Below are positions 12,479 through 24,607 of a stretch of 64,000 nt of DNA, one piece after another. The translations under genes and the position numbers were made by a program. The notes under the pieces are model-generated. The model was not told where the DNA came from. It searched no databases and saw only the letters and a list, made by a program, of their open reading frames with translations. Source of the stretch: Rhexocercosporidium sp. MPI-PUGE-AT-0058 (lineage: Eukaryota; Ascomycota; Leotiomycetes; Helotiales); contig JAGTJL010000005.1 in assembly GCA_020746875.1 (NCBI GenBank), forward strand, positions 310,001 through 374,000. The letters run 5' to 3'. The first letter of the stretch is position 1; every line of letters begins with the position of its first letter.

Positions 12479-14009
12479 GGTTCATGCAACGGACCAGATG
12501 TCTTTATTTTCCTCAACCCCAGCTTTCGGAAACCAAATTTCGGCCCAGTTCATCTCATTGATACTAGCCAGAAAGCATTTTCCTTTCTCTGCTTCGGTTT
12601 ATGGGACATGGAAGTAGGGAAGGGGGTAGAGCAGCGATGAACAAAAACAAAAGTCTGCTTTTTTAAAATATTCGTGAACTTTCGAATAGTGAACTCTCAA
12701 ACGGCATGCCTAAATGAGGCACGGAATACGGCAAGTACTAGCTGCTTGCGCGTAGAAGAGAGAATTTCCATTCTTGTCTTTTCCGTATTTCTGAAACACT
12801 TACGCGCACACAAACAAAGTGATCCATAACGGCAGGCCTCTTCTGTTTAATACCGGCGTTGGGAATCTTCACGATACAGGAATCTCCCTATCTCGACTTC
12901 TCAGCTTACCCCTTGACTCTATATGACCTCTTAGGCCCCCACTTCGCTACCTGCTCATAATTCCTTCCACCTTCTCTTCGGTCCTAGATTTCCGTAATAT
13001 CCTCAGCAAAGTTGAACTGATCCATCCCCCCTGCCCAAAAATGGTTCTCAAACCTCGCTGACATGCTCGATTTTTGGCTCTTGGGACTTCTAGCAAAATA
13101 CCTGTAGGGGCCTACTCGCATAACGAGCTTCCAAGAAAACAAACACACAAGAGAGGTAGCATGTACTCACGGATCGATTCTGCACTAGCCACAGTACTGG
13201 ACAAGATCCCACCTATCATCAAAACCATGAGACTAGACAACGATTGACCCCCTTCTAACAAGACGTCTCTCCACCCCCTTCACGAACCACAATACTCACA
13301 AGCGGGAACTTTCACCTCTCGCCGCTCACCTCTCACCTCTCAAATCCAAACCTCCACATTCCCCACCAAGCAGAAAACTCTCAACTCGCCATCTTGAAAA
13401 TACGTATCGTGTAATCCGCACCTAGTACCTATAGACAGCTACAGCACACAAAAGGAAAAAAAGAGAAAGAAAAAAAAACAGAGGAGAGGCTACCAAGCCG
13501 CAGATGGCAGCCTGATGATACTGACATCTTACCTACAACATGCTAGTGGTATCCGTCTATATTCTCTCCTCTCTCTTCTCTCGGCTCTCGGCTCTTAAAA
13601 GACTACTAATACCCAAGACGCTGGGAGATAGTACAGATTGATAGTTGATAGTGTGATTTAATTCGTCTACTGTCTGGGTGATTGTGTACATGTTACTAAG
13701 CTAAAACTTGAGAGGAAACAAAGTAAAGAACAAGGATGAGGCACTGAACCAAATGGCTCACAAGTCACGATACCGGCAGTAGCAGGCATACGTCATGGGC
13801 AATCTCATTGATATAGCAATGCTATGGTACAAGTTTGAAGGAAAAAGGCAACCAAAGTGAGGAAAAGCAACAGTCAAAGCTTCCAGCTCAGAAGCTCGGC
13901 TATGTCATAAACGCCAAGATGACTTTTTTTTAAAGCAACCCACATCCCACAATTCATATCCTCACCAGCGTCCATCAGCCCCGATTTATCGTCAACATCG
14001 CATCCATTC
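12479..14009. other. Intergenic region between convergent genes
   Basis: A 1.5-kb stretch between the 3' ends of the oxygenase-like gene and ARS2. It contains A-rich (about 13450-13485) and TC-rich (about 13555-13590) low-complexity runs. I see no coding or RNA feature. Confidence 0.5.
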
Positions 14010-16935
14010 TCAGTAGTTCAACTCTCCAGATCCTCCCCCAGCGACGGCGTCAAGATCCTCGTAGGATTTGAGACTTCTGCCTTGCACAGCTTCCCGAGGT
14101 CCGACTGCAGCACCACCAGCTGCTCCATCTCCCCATCTGCCTCCGCCGCTCGAAGCCCCACGACGAGCGCCTGGTGGTGGACTGAGTCTACCGTTATTTT
14201 CGCGAGGATCTCTTGGTCGACGGTCGTAAGGCCCGGTACGAGCATTGGCCTGGTATGGTCTGCCGCCGCGTCGCATTGGTCCACCACCACGAGCATCCCC
14301 TGACCCATTCCACTTGCCAGCTGGCATGTTTGTAGGGAAGAAAGGAGAGAAGCCTGGTTGGCCGAATCCAGGCATAGGTGGCATACCACCAGAAATACCA
14401 AAGTTTTGCAGATTGAATCCTCGTGGTGTGCCTGCTGGCATGTGGCCATTGGCAGGAGGGAAGTGACCGTTACTGTTGGCATCCGATCTTGAAGGCGCAA
14501 TGTGAGCAGGATCGCTGACATAGGTATTGATGAGATCAAACTAGCATAGATTAGCAGTACTCTTAACTCCATGACAACTTTCACTTACGTCTTTTCTCAA
14601 CCCCTCAAGCCACTCTGGATGACGCTTCTCAACATGCTTCTTCCAGAAATGCTCCTCCTTGAACAACTTGGTACATTCTGGAACTCGGCATCTGAACTTA
14701 TGCTCATCCTCCTGCTTCACAAATTTGGCAACCTCTTCCTTCAAGGCATCGTCAGTTGGCTTTCCACCCAACTTGCGTACATCGATAGATTCAGGCTCCA
14801 GGATCTGCATGAGCTTCTCCTCGAAAGTCTTAACCCAATTGAAAGCACGCTGAAGTTGCTGTTCTGCCTTGGAAGCAGTACTATTGCGGTTGAACTTGCG
14901 GTCCTCGGTGGGGGAGTTGGGGTTGTCCAAATCCTCGGACATGTCTGTTCCTGTCCGCTTTTTCGATTGAAATGGCTCACCCAATGCACTTGCTCTCGCA
15001 GCAGCCTTGCCAGCGGTACTAAGAGTGTTACGAGGTCGTCGCAGATGCCCTCCAGGGCATTTTCGAGTAAGTTCATGGATAGAATCGCTCTCGAAAACGC
15101 AGAAGAAGCAGAAGTTAAAGACACGGCGAAGATATTCGACCATCAAGTCGAGTTGTTTCTTCTTGACCAAGAGATCCTCATCATCCACCTCGTCGTCAAA
15201 AGCACCTTCTTCGTCCTCTTCTTCTTCTTCTTCTTCCTCCTCACCCTCCTCGCCCTCATCCATAGCTTCGTCAAGACCAATAGAATCACGAGATTTCTTG
15301 GTCTTCTTGACGACTGGAGCAGTTACCGGTGGCAGAAGGCGTCCTGAATTCTTTAAGTCTTCGACCCGCTCTTCGATCTTTAGAACGGCATTGAAGTCAG
15401 ATCCAAAGTCTTCCTCATACTTCTGAACCAATCTCTGGGCCAATTCCAGATCCTTCTCAATACGCTCGGGAGCCGAGAATAAGTCCCAGAGTGCCTTCTT
15501 TCGTGGCATGCTTGGGGGAACGTGTACACCAACGTGACAAGTGAAGTCGCCTCGAACCTCGTCCTTGACAGTTTTGCCATTGATGGCCTCAAGAGCCTTT
15601 TCGGCAGTTGATTGAGGGACGACCGGGATTGGGATATCTCCGTCGCCGTCTTCGTCTTTCAGATCTGGTCGATCCATGATTGGCACTGTTTCGGGCGCAG
15701 GATGAAGCATGACCCAGCCAATACGGTGATAACGCTTGCTTGGGTTTGGATCGCTCAAACTCAACCACTTGAAGCCTCCCTCATCCTCTCCAAGATGCTC
15801 CTTGCAGAATGACTCTAGATGTTGACGGCTAACATTGGGTGCGAGTGTCTTGATCAGCAGAGTTGGTTGGAAAGCGTTCTCATCTCTAATATCACTTCCA
15901 CGAGATGGGACAAGATCACCAACACCAAGAACCTCATTAGCTGCTGTTGTTTCGCCTTCTTCCTTCTCGACCACTCCTCCCGCACCGTTGCTTTCGCTCT
16001 TAGGAATTCCTTCCAGCGAGTACTCGTCAAAGGTACCCGATTCGAGATCCTGCTCCCACTGGCTGTAATTACCTCGTCGGAACTCGTTGAGCTGAGTTCG
16101 TAGGCCATCCCTGACCTCGGGGTAATACCGCTCCTGGAACCACTGCTCGTTCTTGTGTTCTGTGACAAATTGTCTCGCCATCTTGGCCTGGAGTTCTTCC
16201 TTGTATGCATCGTACGCAACTTGGATTCTGGCCTTCTCCTTCTCACGGTCTTCCTGATTGTCGCGCGGGCGCGATGGATCTGCACGCTTTCCAGTTCTTG
16301 CTCGCTCCTTCTCCTCCTTGATCTTCTCATTAGTGCGCCACCATTCTCCAAAGTACGAAAAGCCGACTTGAAAAGCGAGCGACGCAGGGTCGGCTAGAGG
16401 GTTGACGGTAATAGGTGGGGGACCCGAATCTTGGCCAGGAACATAACGATCGATGTTGACAGGAGCTGGTGAGACCCGACGACCATCACGTTCGCGGTCT
16501 CGTCTGCCATACTCCTCGCGACCCCGACTTGAAGGTTCATATCGGTCGACTGCTACCGGAGAGCGGGTTCGGTCCCGAGGCCGGCGGCTTCGGTCAACAC
16601 CTGAAAGACATAGAAAGTAAGTATATGCACCAATTGAGACAAAAATCGACCGAAATTCAGAAGAGGATAAGTAAGAGATCGAACAATGCCATGCGAGCTG
16701 CCGTCTCCAGTGCTGCAGCTGCATGTAACGAATCACAACGGCCTGAGTAGGACAGGGGTACGAATATCTCGAGAATTGACATACCAGGAGATCTGCCACG
16801 ATAGAAGGTATCGGTACGAGAGTTATCCGCCCGATCATTCGCTCTGTAATTATCATCACGACCACCAGCCCATGGCGTACGCTCTGTGGGCGATCTCGCC
16901 GACAATGGCTCTCGGTAGTTCTGATACGAATCCAT
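14010..16935 (-). CDS. ARS2: ARS2/SERRATE-type zinc-finger protein of RNA processing
   Basis: Three exons, 16935-16785, 16600-14589 and 14540-14010, giving about 897 residues. Introns are 184 nt (GTATGT...CAG) and 48 nt (GTAAGT...TAG). The N-terminus is Arg/Ser/Asp-rich. The conserved core begins near ADPASLAFQVGFSYFGEWWR and includes an RRM-like region (TLLIKTLAPNVS), a long acidic stretch, and the SERRATE signature VEYLRRVFNFCFFCVFESD. A C2H2 finger (CRVPECTKLFKEEHFWKKHVEKRH) follows, and the tail is Gly/Arg/Pro-rich. ARS2 proteins bridge the nuclear cap-binding complex to RNA degradation and small-RNA machinery (Pir2 in fission yeast). The start at MDSYQNYREP is the first in-frame ATG I can support: the frame extends upstream to 17052 only through a GTG. 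Confidence 0.93.
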
Positions 16936-18438
16936 TTTCTCGTTCGTTCGATTTCGAGGGAGGAAGTTGGCTTCGTATGCAATGGGTGGGACAGCAGGGT
17001 TTCTTCTAGGAGGCTCGTAGAGACGGCGTGTTTGTTGATTGTCAAGTGACACCTGGGGTTTGTCGGGAAGTGGGTGCGACCAAGAAGCCGACGCTCTTGT
17101 TGCTGCTGTTTGATGCCATGATTGCTGTCAGAGGAGTGTTCCAAAAAAGTATAAGATGCATTGATTGGGGTGGGGGCGTAAGCTTCTTGAGGGGATATAG
17201 TAGAAGTAGAGTAGAGTAGAATAGAGTAGAGTAGAATAGAGTAGAGTAGGACAATGGAGACAAGAATGAGGTAGAAGGAAGGGATTCGGCGCCTATTGAT
17301 GGCGGACGGACGACGACACTGTCTGATCGAAACGAGCTGATCTCTCGGTAGAAGAATAGAGTATAGAGTAGAGTAGAGTAGAGTAGAGGAGGTGGGAGCA
17401 GGTAGATAACGACGGGCAGTGCAGGCTGAAGGTACGAGGGAGGATGTGTGCAACGGGGCAAGGTTTTGTATTGTAAAAAGAAGGATGGACGAACAGGATT
17501 GAAGATGGGCTTGCTCTTGCGCAGAAGAGCGATCCGCGTCCAAAACAGAGTTGGAGTTGGAATTGAAGAGGTGTGGTAGGAGAGGAGGAGACGGAGGAGG
17601 AGGAGGAGGAGAGTGTGAGGTCGGAGCTGAAGCCTTCCGCGACATCGAGTCCATGCTCTCTCTCTCTCTCTCTGGATTGGGACTGGGGGCTGGGCTGGGC
17701 TGGGGGGCAGGCGCAGCCGGGCGTTCGAGGTGAAAGCTTGGAGCTTGACCAGGAAGGGGAAAAAGGCAATTGGGGAGTGGGTGGGTGGAGCAAGGGAGAG
17801 TTAGATAGGGATCTGATTGGCCGACGCTTTTTAAGCTTGGACACGATCCCAAACTGTCCTAGCCGAATCTCTCACGTGCTGCCAAGGATTGTGCCACGGG
17901 CGGGTGAGAGGTGGAACTCGGAGCAGTCTGGCCGGTTGGTTCAGGTACGGGTACGAATGGGATCCATGGCCTGATCCACCATAGCTGTGCTACTACAACT
18001 ATTACAAGTAAGTAGATACTCCTCCTCCTCGTCTTTAGGTCTCTTCTAAATAGAATACTACTTGGTATACTTGACTGCAACCGGAAAACAGCCTCAAGAT
18101 TCGCCCAAAAAAGTAAGTACTTGAGCACTCCCAGTTTTCCGTTCTTTATTCGCATCTTTGGGGGTTCTTTGTGAGCTTCGAGCATGCGAAACGACGTCAT
18201 CAGGTGCAGAAGGGAGGGGAGGGGAGGGGAGGGGAAGCTCGCTCCTTCACTCGACACGCAAGCACCGTCAGTCGGATCATGCTTAAAACAACCTCATCCC
18301 TCCTCACTCACCCCACCGAAATCTCCTTTTTCTCTGTCTCTATACTCTGTCTCGGTCTCTGACTCTCTTCCTTCAACTCCAGCTCCGTCTCGAGCTTGAA
18401 CTGCATTAACAAAACCATCCAACAACAGGATCGCAACA
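16936..18438. promoter_or_regulatory. Divergent leader/promoter region of ARS2 and TSPO, rich in simple repeats
   Basis: On the plus strand there are AGAGT-type pentanucleotide arrays at about 17200-17250 and 17350-17390, a (TC)n run at 17655-17673, and a GGGGA array at 18211-18236. A 25-codon upstream frame (17120-17042, minus) precedes ARS2. A CRE-like ACGACGTCAT lies at about 18189-18200. On the minus strand one frame stays open from 17852 into ARS2 exon 2, probably because the C/T-rich sequence lacks stops. Confidence 0.5.
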
Positions 18439-19238
18439 ATGACGACCTTCATCCCCTCCCTCACGCTCCCAGCAGCTCTATTTGCCAACCCAGCTGCATC
18501 CATCCTCTTCCCCATCGCCCTGGGCACAGCTGTTGGCTTCTCTGTTAGACGTATGTTTGCCCTTGCCTACAATCACTCTACTTTAACCCTCCTCATGCAT
18601 TTACTAACACCCAAACAGCAAAAGAAACACAGAAGACCTATTTGGCACTCAAGCAACCACCATACCGACCCCCTCCCTATGTTTTCGGTCCAGCATGGAG
18701 TAAGTCAAAGTCTACCCTTCACTTCTGAATCAATACCTGCTAGGTCCAAGAACATCTCCTAACCCCTCCCAGCCGTCCTCTACGGCCTCATGGGCTACTC
18801 CGCCTACCGTGCCTACAACACTGGCATGTCCCCCCTCGCCTCAACCGCCTCCCACCTCCTCACCAAACAAGGCGCCACCCTCTACACCATCCAGCTCGGC
18901 CTCAACCTCGTCTGGATGCCTCTCTTCTTCGTCGCCAAGCGTCCCGTCGAAGCACTCGTCGACATCGTGGCTCTCACTGGCACGGTCGGGTATCTTACAT
19001 ACGTCTGGGGACAGGTTGATGCTGTTGCTGGATGGGCGCTGGCTCCTTATCTAGGATGGTTGGGATTCGCTACGTATCTGACGGTTGGCGTGGGGCATTT
19101 GAATGATTGGAATTTGGCCGATAAGGAGGTTTCTGTCAGTCCAGAGGGGAAGGGGACGAAGTATGTGGATGAGAAGAGGTAAGTTGTGGTGATCTGAATG
19201 TGTGTGATGATTCGGAGCTAACGGCGGTCAGGGAATAA
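18439..19238 (+). CDS. TSPO/MBR (peripheral benzodiazepine receptor) family membrane protein
   Basis: Four exons, 18439-18550, 18619-18699, 18773-19178 and 19232-19238, giving 201 residues. Without the last intron the frame stops one residue earlier, so the final exon is optional. Family marks are KQPPYRPPPYVFGPAW (the Pro/Trp-rich loop after helix 1), LYGLMGYSAYRAY, the QLGLNLVWMPLFF helix with the conserved Asn/Trp, and the APYLGWLGFATYL helix. Five hydrophobic segments are visible, as expected. TSPO proteins bind porphyrins and sterols, in the mitochondrial outer membrane of animals. The fungal role is not settled. The C-terminal tail is hydrophilic and Lys/Glu-rich. Confidence 0.93.
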
Positions 19239-20175
19239 ATGGAGGTTATCTCAGGGTTGTAGCTGTAGGATTGGAGAATATCACTTTGGTGTCTGGAATT
19301 TCTGGAACGATTCTTTACTGGATTGGGAATGGAAGAGTGATACGTTGTGGCTCGAACGGAATATGGAAGTTATTGCTAGCTTGCTCATGTTTCTCATGCT
19401 TCTCGAATAGCAGCCTTTTCATGATATTACTGATGTTTTTAACGACTCTCCTCGATTTCTGAAGTTTCCGTACTTGCTCGTCCTCTGATTTTAAAAGTGT
19501 GATCGAAATACGTGCATCTCGTGCTCCCTGTCGGAGGAAAAGCTGACTTATTTTGACAAGCGAGAATATCAAATCATATTACGAATAACACTTTATTCCT
19601 CGACTCTGCGGACTTCTACAATAATAGGAATTTAAATATAAGTTCTAAAATAGCTCAAGTAGTTATAAGTTCAAGTTTCCCTAATATTAATTAACCAAAT
19701 GTCAAGGAAATCGTAGGTTCTTTGAATTTCCCAGGGGCTGTTAAAATCGGCTACCTTTTTCTCCGACCGACAGAGAACTCATACTCTATTGCACAATTAA
19801 GTCCAGCCCAGGCGAGCTACGCCAACCCATTTAAACATGGGTTGGAGTAATACACAAGTAGAAATCACAAAATGCAGATTCCATTTCTCCTGGTCAAATG
19901 CTCATCTTCATTGCTTCTACTCTGCAGCTCTGCTAATAGCGTCGAATTCCCCAGCTGCCAAATAATTCCCAGAAATGAAAACGAATAACACGAACCAGAT
20001 ATCCCGCCAAGGTAAAGCACGCAGCGAACCCTTTCTTCCATCCGGAACTTTACTAGCCACACTCATTTTCATCATTCATTCATTTCATTCATCTAGCCAT
20101 CACACACATGCACCTCCCTCCAAAAGTCTCCCTACATGAATCATACTTCCACGCCCAGATCCACTCTCCGCAAAT
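19239..20175. other. Intergenic region between convergent genes, nothing recognised
   Basis: This lies between the 3' ends of the TSPO and alpha-tubulin genes. It is AT-rich around 19560-19700. I see no feature beyond presumptive 3' UTRs. Confidence 0.5.
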
Positions 20176-22148
20176 CTAATACTCCTCCTCTCCCTCCGGC
20201 TCAAAGCTATCCGCAGCAACCTCCTCATAATCCTTCTCCAACGCCGCCAAATCCTCTCTCGCCTCACTGAACTCCCCCTCCTCCATGCCCTCGCCCACAT
20301 ACCAATGCACGAACGCCCTCTTGCTATACATCAAATCGAACTTGTGATCCAATCTACTCCACGCCTCTGCGATCGCCGTCGTATTACTCAACATACTGAC
20401 ACTGCGATCGACCGAGGCGAGAGCCCCGTCGTTGGGGGAGGTGGAGGGGACCGAGACCGGTTTCTGGTAGTTGATGCCGAGCTTGAATCCGGTGGGGCAC
20501 CATTCCACGAGGTTGAATGAGGACTTGGCTTTCAGGGCGGAGATGGCGGCGGTGCAGTCGCGGGGGACGACGTCACCGCGGTAGAGGAGGGCGACGGCCA
20601 TGTACTTGCCGTTGCGGGGGTCGCAGACTACCATCTGGTTGTTGGGTTCGAAACATCTGTTCGTCGCGAGTTAGCGTCTCCTCTGTATTGTCGTTGTCGT
20701 TCCGGCTAAGCGAGGAGGAAAGGAGAGAGTGGAAGCGAGGAGTGAGAGGAGAGGAAGTAAGATGTGAAACGTGAGGAGAGGGAAAATACATACTGCAGCG
20801 TCAAATCTTGCGTCTTGAAACTCTCGTGACTACTCCTCTCCGCCGAGATAACAGGCGCGTAACTAATCAACGGGTAATGAATCCTCGGGTACGGCACCAG
20901 GTTCGTCTGGAACTCATTCAGATCGACATTCAGCGCGCCATCAAATCTCAACGAACTCGTGATCGAGCTGACGACCTGCGCGATCAGACGGTTCAAGTGC
21001 TCAAAGCTGGGACGTTCGATGTTCAGGTTGCGCCGGCAGATGTCGTAGACGGCCTCGTTGTCGACGAGGAAGGTACAGTCGGAGTTCTCGATTGTAGAAT
21101 GCGTTGAAAGGACGGCGTTGTAGGGTTCAACGACAGCAGTGCTCACCCTCGGGGCGGGGTAGACGGCGAATTCCAGTTTGCATTTTTTGCTGTAGTCGGT
21201 GGAGAGGCGTTCGAGGAGGAGGGAACCGAAGCCTGAGCCGGTTCCGCCGCCGAAGGAGTGGAAGATTAGGAAGCCTTGGAGGGAGGAGCAGTTGTCCTGT
21301 TGGTGGATGTTAGCTCGTCTGCCCTTCTCTTGACCAAGCACTTCTCCATATTCTCAAAACTAGAAATCACACGCCCTAAATCCCATCCTCTTTCAAAGTC
21401 CTCTCAAATACTTCAACAGTAAAGAAACAGCAACGGAGAGAAAGACAGCACCCACCAAAACCCTTCTAATTTTATCCAGCGTCCCTTCCAACAATTCCTT
21501 CCCAATAGTGTAATGTCCTCTTGCATAATTATTCGCCGCGTCCTCCTTCCCGCTGATCAACAGCTCAGGATGGAACAGCTGTCTGTAATCGCCGGTACGG
21601 ATCTCGTCGATAGGGCTGGGATCCAGATCGACGAAGATGGAGCGGGGGACGTATTTGCCATTGCCGGTCTCGGTGAAGACTGTGTCAAGCTCGCCGGAGT
21701 CGTGGAGTGCTTTGGCAGCTGGGTCAGGACGGCCATCTTTAGAGAGGCCGTGCTCGAGGAGGTAGCTGGGGGAAGGTGTTAGTTGATTGTGTTCTGTTCA
21801 GGTGTATACATCCTTGGAGATGGATTAAATTGGCTTGGGATCCATGAATTTTTGGGTAAGAAGAGAGTAGACGTACAGTTCCCAAGCGCTGTTCCCCAGC
21901 TGCGTACCAGCTTGCCCGATGTGCAAGTGCAGAATCTGTGGACATAGCAAGGATCAGCCATAATTCTTCTCTATAATTCGGTGCTCTCGCTCAACATTAC
22001 ACCACTTTTTAAATATGTTGCCTTGTATACCCATCCATTCCATGTTACAGACAGACACCCAGGCGCGCGACCGCCCTTCCAAAGCACAACATCAAAACAA
22101 AGACCCCCCCTTCAACAAGTAAACAGAACATACCTCTCCTCTCGTCAT
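20176..22148 (-). CDS. TUB1: Alpha-tubulin
   Basis: Five exons, 22148-22134, 21935-21877, 21765-21456, 21296-20794 and 20656-20176, giving 455 residues. The first exon is a 15-nt microexon (MTRGE). Exon 2 continues [20 protein letters not shown]. The GTP-binding tubulin signature is seen as [17 protein letters not shown]. Further matches are [46 protein letters not shown] and the acidic tail ending EEEY. The C-terminal tyrosine and the [12 protein letters not shown] segment identify the alpha class. Alpha- and beta-tubulin form the dimers of microtubules. Some changes in otherwise very conserved sites (MTRGEIL instead of [16 protein letters not shown]) suggest a divergent second alpha isotype, as several ascomycetes carry two. 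Confidence 0.96.
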
Positions 22149-22726
22149 CTTGACTTATTTCTTGAAATTCTCGCTTGGGAAAAAGTCGAAGGTAAGTTTG
22201 GGTATCTGTATGTCAACAGCAAGCAGAGGATGGAAGTTCAGATGAAAGGTGTTGGTGAGGAGGGAGATGGGACTGGGTTTTGGGATGTGCTTCAGAGGTC
22301 GTGGGTGGTTGGTGGGGGACATTCACGGTTATGCATGCTTGGAGGGGCCGGTGGGGATGAGGGTGGGTTTTGGTTGGTGGGAAGAAAGCGGTGTGCGATT
22401 GTGTGCATGGAGTAGTTTGACCCCTGAATGAGGGAGAGATGCTTGGCGAGGATTGGATTGTTGAGATGCTTGTTGGTATCACGTGTATGATCTGTAAAAT
22501 ATATTGAGGAGGATGAGGTTGGGAGAATTTAGCTATGTTCCACAAGCTTTGGTGGATGGATTGTTGCTTAAGTCGCTTGAAGCGGGCTTTGTTGATACAA
22601 GAAATCAAGTCTTGGTTGGCCGCTCCAAACGTGCAGAGAGTTTCGAAAGCAGGAGACTTTGATGACCCTTTCATATTGCTACATTAAGTATTCTACAATC
22701 ATCATGAGCCTTTATATCTACCCTCT
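22149..22726. other. Tubulin upstream region
   Basis: A 578-bp spacer between the tubulin start and the CCT4 stop codon. It must contain the tubulin promoter. Short frames on both strands here are G- or P-rich and not called. Confidence 0.5.
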
Positions 22727-24607
22727 TTACCTCGACAGAGCAATGTCATCAATTCTGTTGCAGTCTGTTAGCATTCTATTCAGGCAATTCCTTCAGAGGG
22801 AGCATACCTTAAAATCATCTTCACTGTCTCCGCGGCCAGTTCTACTGCACTGGTGCTCACAAGAAGCGGCTGCAGAACATTCTCATCCGCAATGTCGATC
22901 TTCACACCTCCACTCTTGATACTGACACCAGCATTCTTCTCGCCATTCTCATGCTTGTATCTCAGTTCGGTCACGACCTTGATGCTGTTCAAACCTGCGT
23001 TCTCAGCAAGAGTAGTTGGGATAACCTCCATAGCATCAGCGAATGCCTTCCAGCAAATAGCCTCAGTGCCTTTAAGGGCTCGGGATTGTTTGGCAAGTTG
23101 CGAAGCGATCTCGATCTCAGGAGCTCCACCACCAGCAATCAAAGCCTTCTTCTTGACTAGGCATCGGATCACGCAAAGAGCATCGTGTAAACTCCGCTCT
23201 GCCTCGTCTAAAATGAGGGTGTTGGCACCCCTGCAAACAATACTGACGGTCTTGCCTGCGCTCTTCGTTCCCGTGACCTTGACAATTCTAGATCCGCTGC
23301 TCTGGACTTCCTCGATGAGATCGGCGCTGCCGAGTTTATCTTCGGTGAAGGAGTCGATATCGGCGATTGGCTTGCAGCCAGTGGACTTGCAGATGAATTC
23401 GACCTCGTCACGCTCGATATCTTTGATACAAAGGATGTTGAGTTTGGCGAGGAAGTGGAGAGAGAGATCGTTGACTGCGTCACGGAGGATAGACTTTTGG
23501 ATGAAGAGGACGTTGCACTTTGCCTTCTTGATCTTCTTAACCATGTTCAGCAGATAGGTTCGCTCTTCTTTCAGAATCTTGTCCATTTGTCGGTAGTCAT
23601 TTACGACAATCTGGTTTTCCATCTATGTTTGTTAGCAGCTTGACCACAATGCAATCTCTTGAGCTTACGTCTGGCTTGGGAGGCGAAAGTTGGAACTGGA
23701 TAAGTCCAATTTTGGCCTTCTCCATTCTGACCGGTCCACCACCACTCTTGAGAACTGGCTGATCAAGTACTAATCCTTCTACCATCTCGGTTTCCTCAAT
23801 TGTGCCTCCAACCTTCTTCAATATCCGAATGTTTCTCAAATCCACATTATCAGCTGTCTTGATGTCGATGGTTTTGGTAACAGCATTGACGGCCATAGGA
23901 GCGAGAATATTTGAGTGTTGTGAAACGATCTTGGAGGAGAGAGAGGTTGTAGCGGCTTGGAGGAGGGTGGTAGTATCTGTGAGGGAGACTGGATGTGACA
24001 TATCGTGGAGGACCTGCACTGCGGCGGCGGCGGCTCTCTGGAACGACTCTGCGATAACTGATGGATGTATGCCCTTTCCGAGTAATCTGTCTGCAGCTCC
24101 TAATAAACTTCCACAAATGACCACAACTGAGGTTGTTCCATCTCCGGCTTCCACATCTTGTGCTGCTGAAAGGTCGACCAACATTTTCGCGGAGGGATGC
24201 ATGACAGCCATGCTCTTCAACATCGTATTTCCATCATTCGTGATTATCGTCTGACCTCTTCCTGACATAATCATTTTGTCCACTACCAGGGAGTCAACAA
24301 ACATTTTGGGAGACAGCTGAAGTTGAACTTACTTCCACGAGGACCAAGAGATGTCCGCACAGCATCACTCAAAGCTGTCAAGAAAGTTAGTTAGCCCCGC
24401 ATCTTCAAAGCTCCGAGTCGGATATTTGAAGCTCCAGACGAGAGAAACATACCTCTTGCAGCCAGAATATTTGCTGCCCGAACTGCCATAGGCTTCTCCT
24501 TGTCCTGAAAAAGGTATTAGCTATGCCGAAATTTCTTTTGGAGCTCTAAACAGCCCTACCTTGAACGACGCATTTGTGGAATTTCCTGCAGCTTGGGAGA
24601 GCGCCAT
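22727..24607 (-). CDS. CCT4: T-complex protein 1 subunit delta (CCT4)
   Basis: Six exons, 24607-24560, 24504-24453, 24374-24333, 24282-23669, 23622-22808 and 22754-22727, giving 532 residues, the usual CCT length. Group II chaperonin marks are TSLGPRGMDKMI (split by the intron 24283-24332), [13 protein letters not shown], the ATPase motif [23 protein letters not shown] and the [20 protein letters not shown] region. The protein ends [12 protein letters not shown]/TRiC folds actin and tubulin in the cytosol. The start [16 protein letters not shown] fits the family. An in-frame ATG at 24718 would add 37 residues but looks less likely. The neighbouring tubulin gene is a known client. Confidence 0.96.

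Noticed and set aside
16601..17852. N-terminal extension of ARS2 to form an 1103-residue protein
   Set aside because: The extra sequence is low-complexity, passes through the 184-nt intron with good splice sites, and uses a different frame from the conserved exon 1 (MDSYQNYREP).
22213..22674. 153-codon minus-strand ORF between tubulin and CCT4
   Set aside because: Pro/His/Ser low complexity, no splice or domain evidence, close to the CCT4 3' end.
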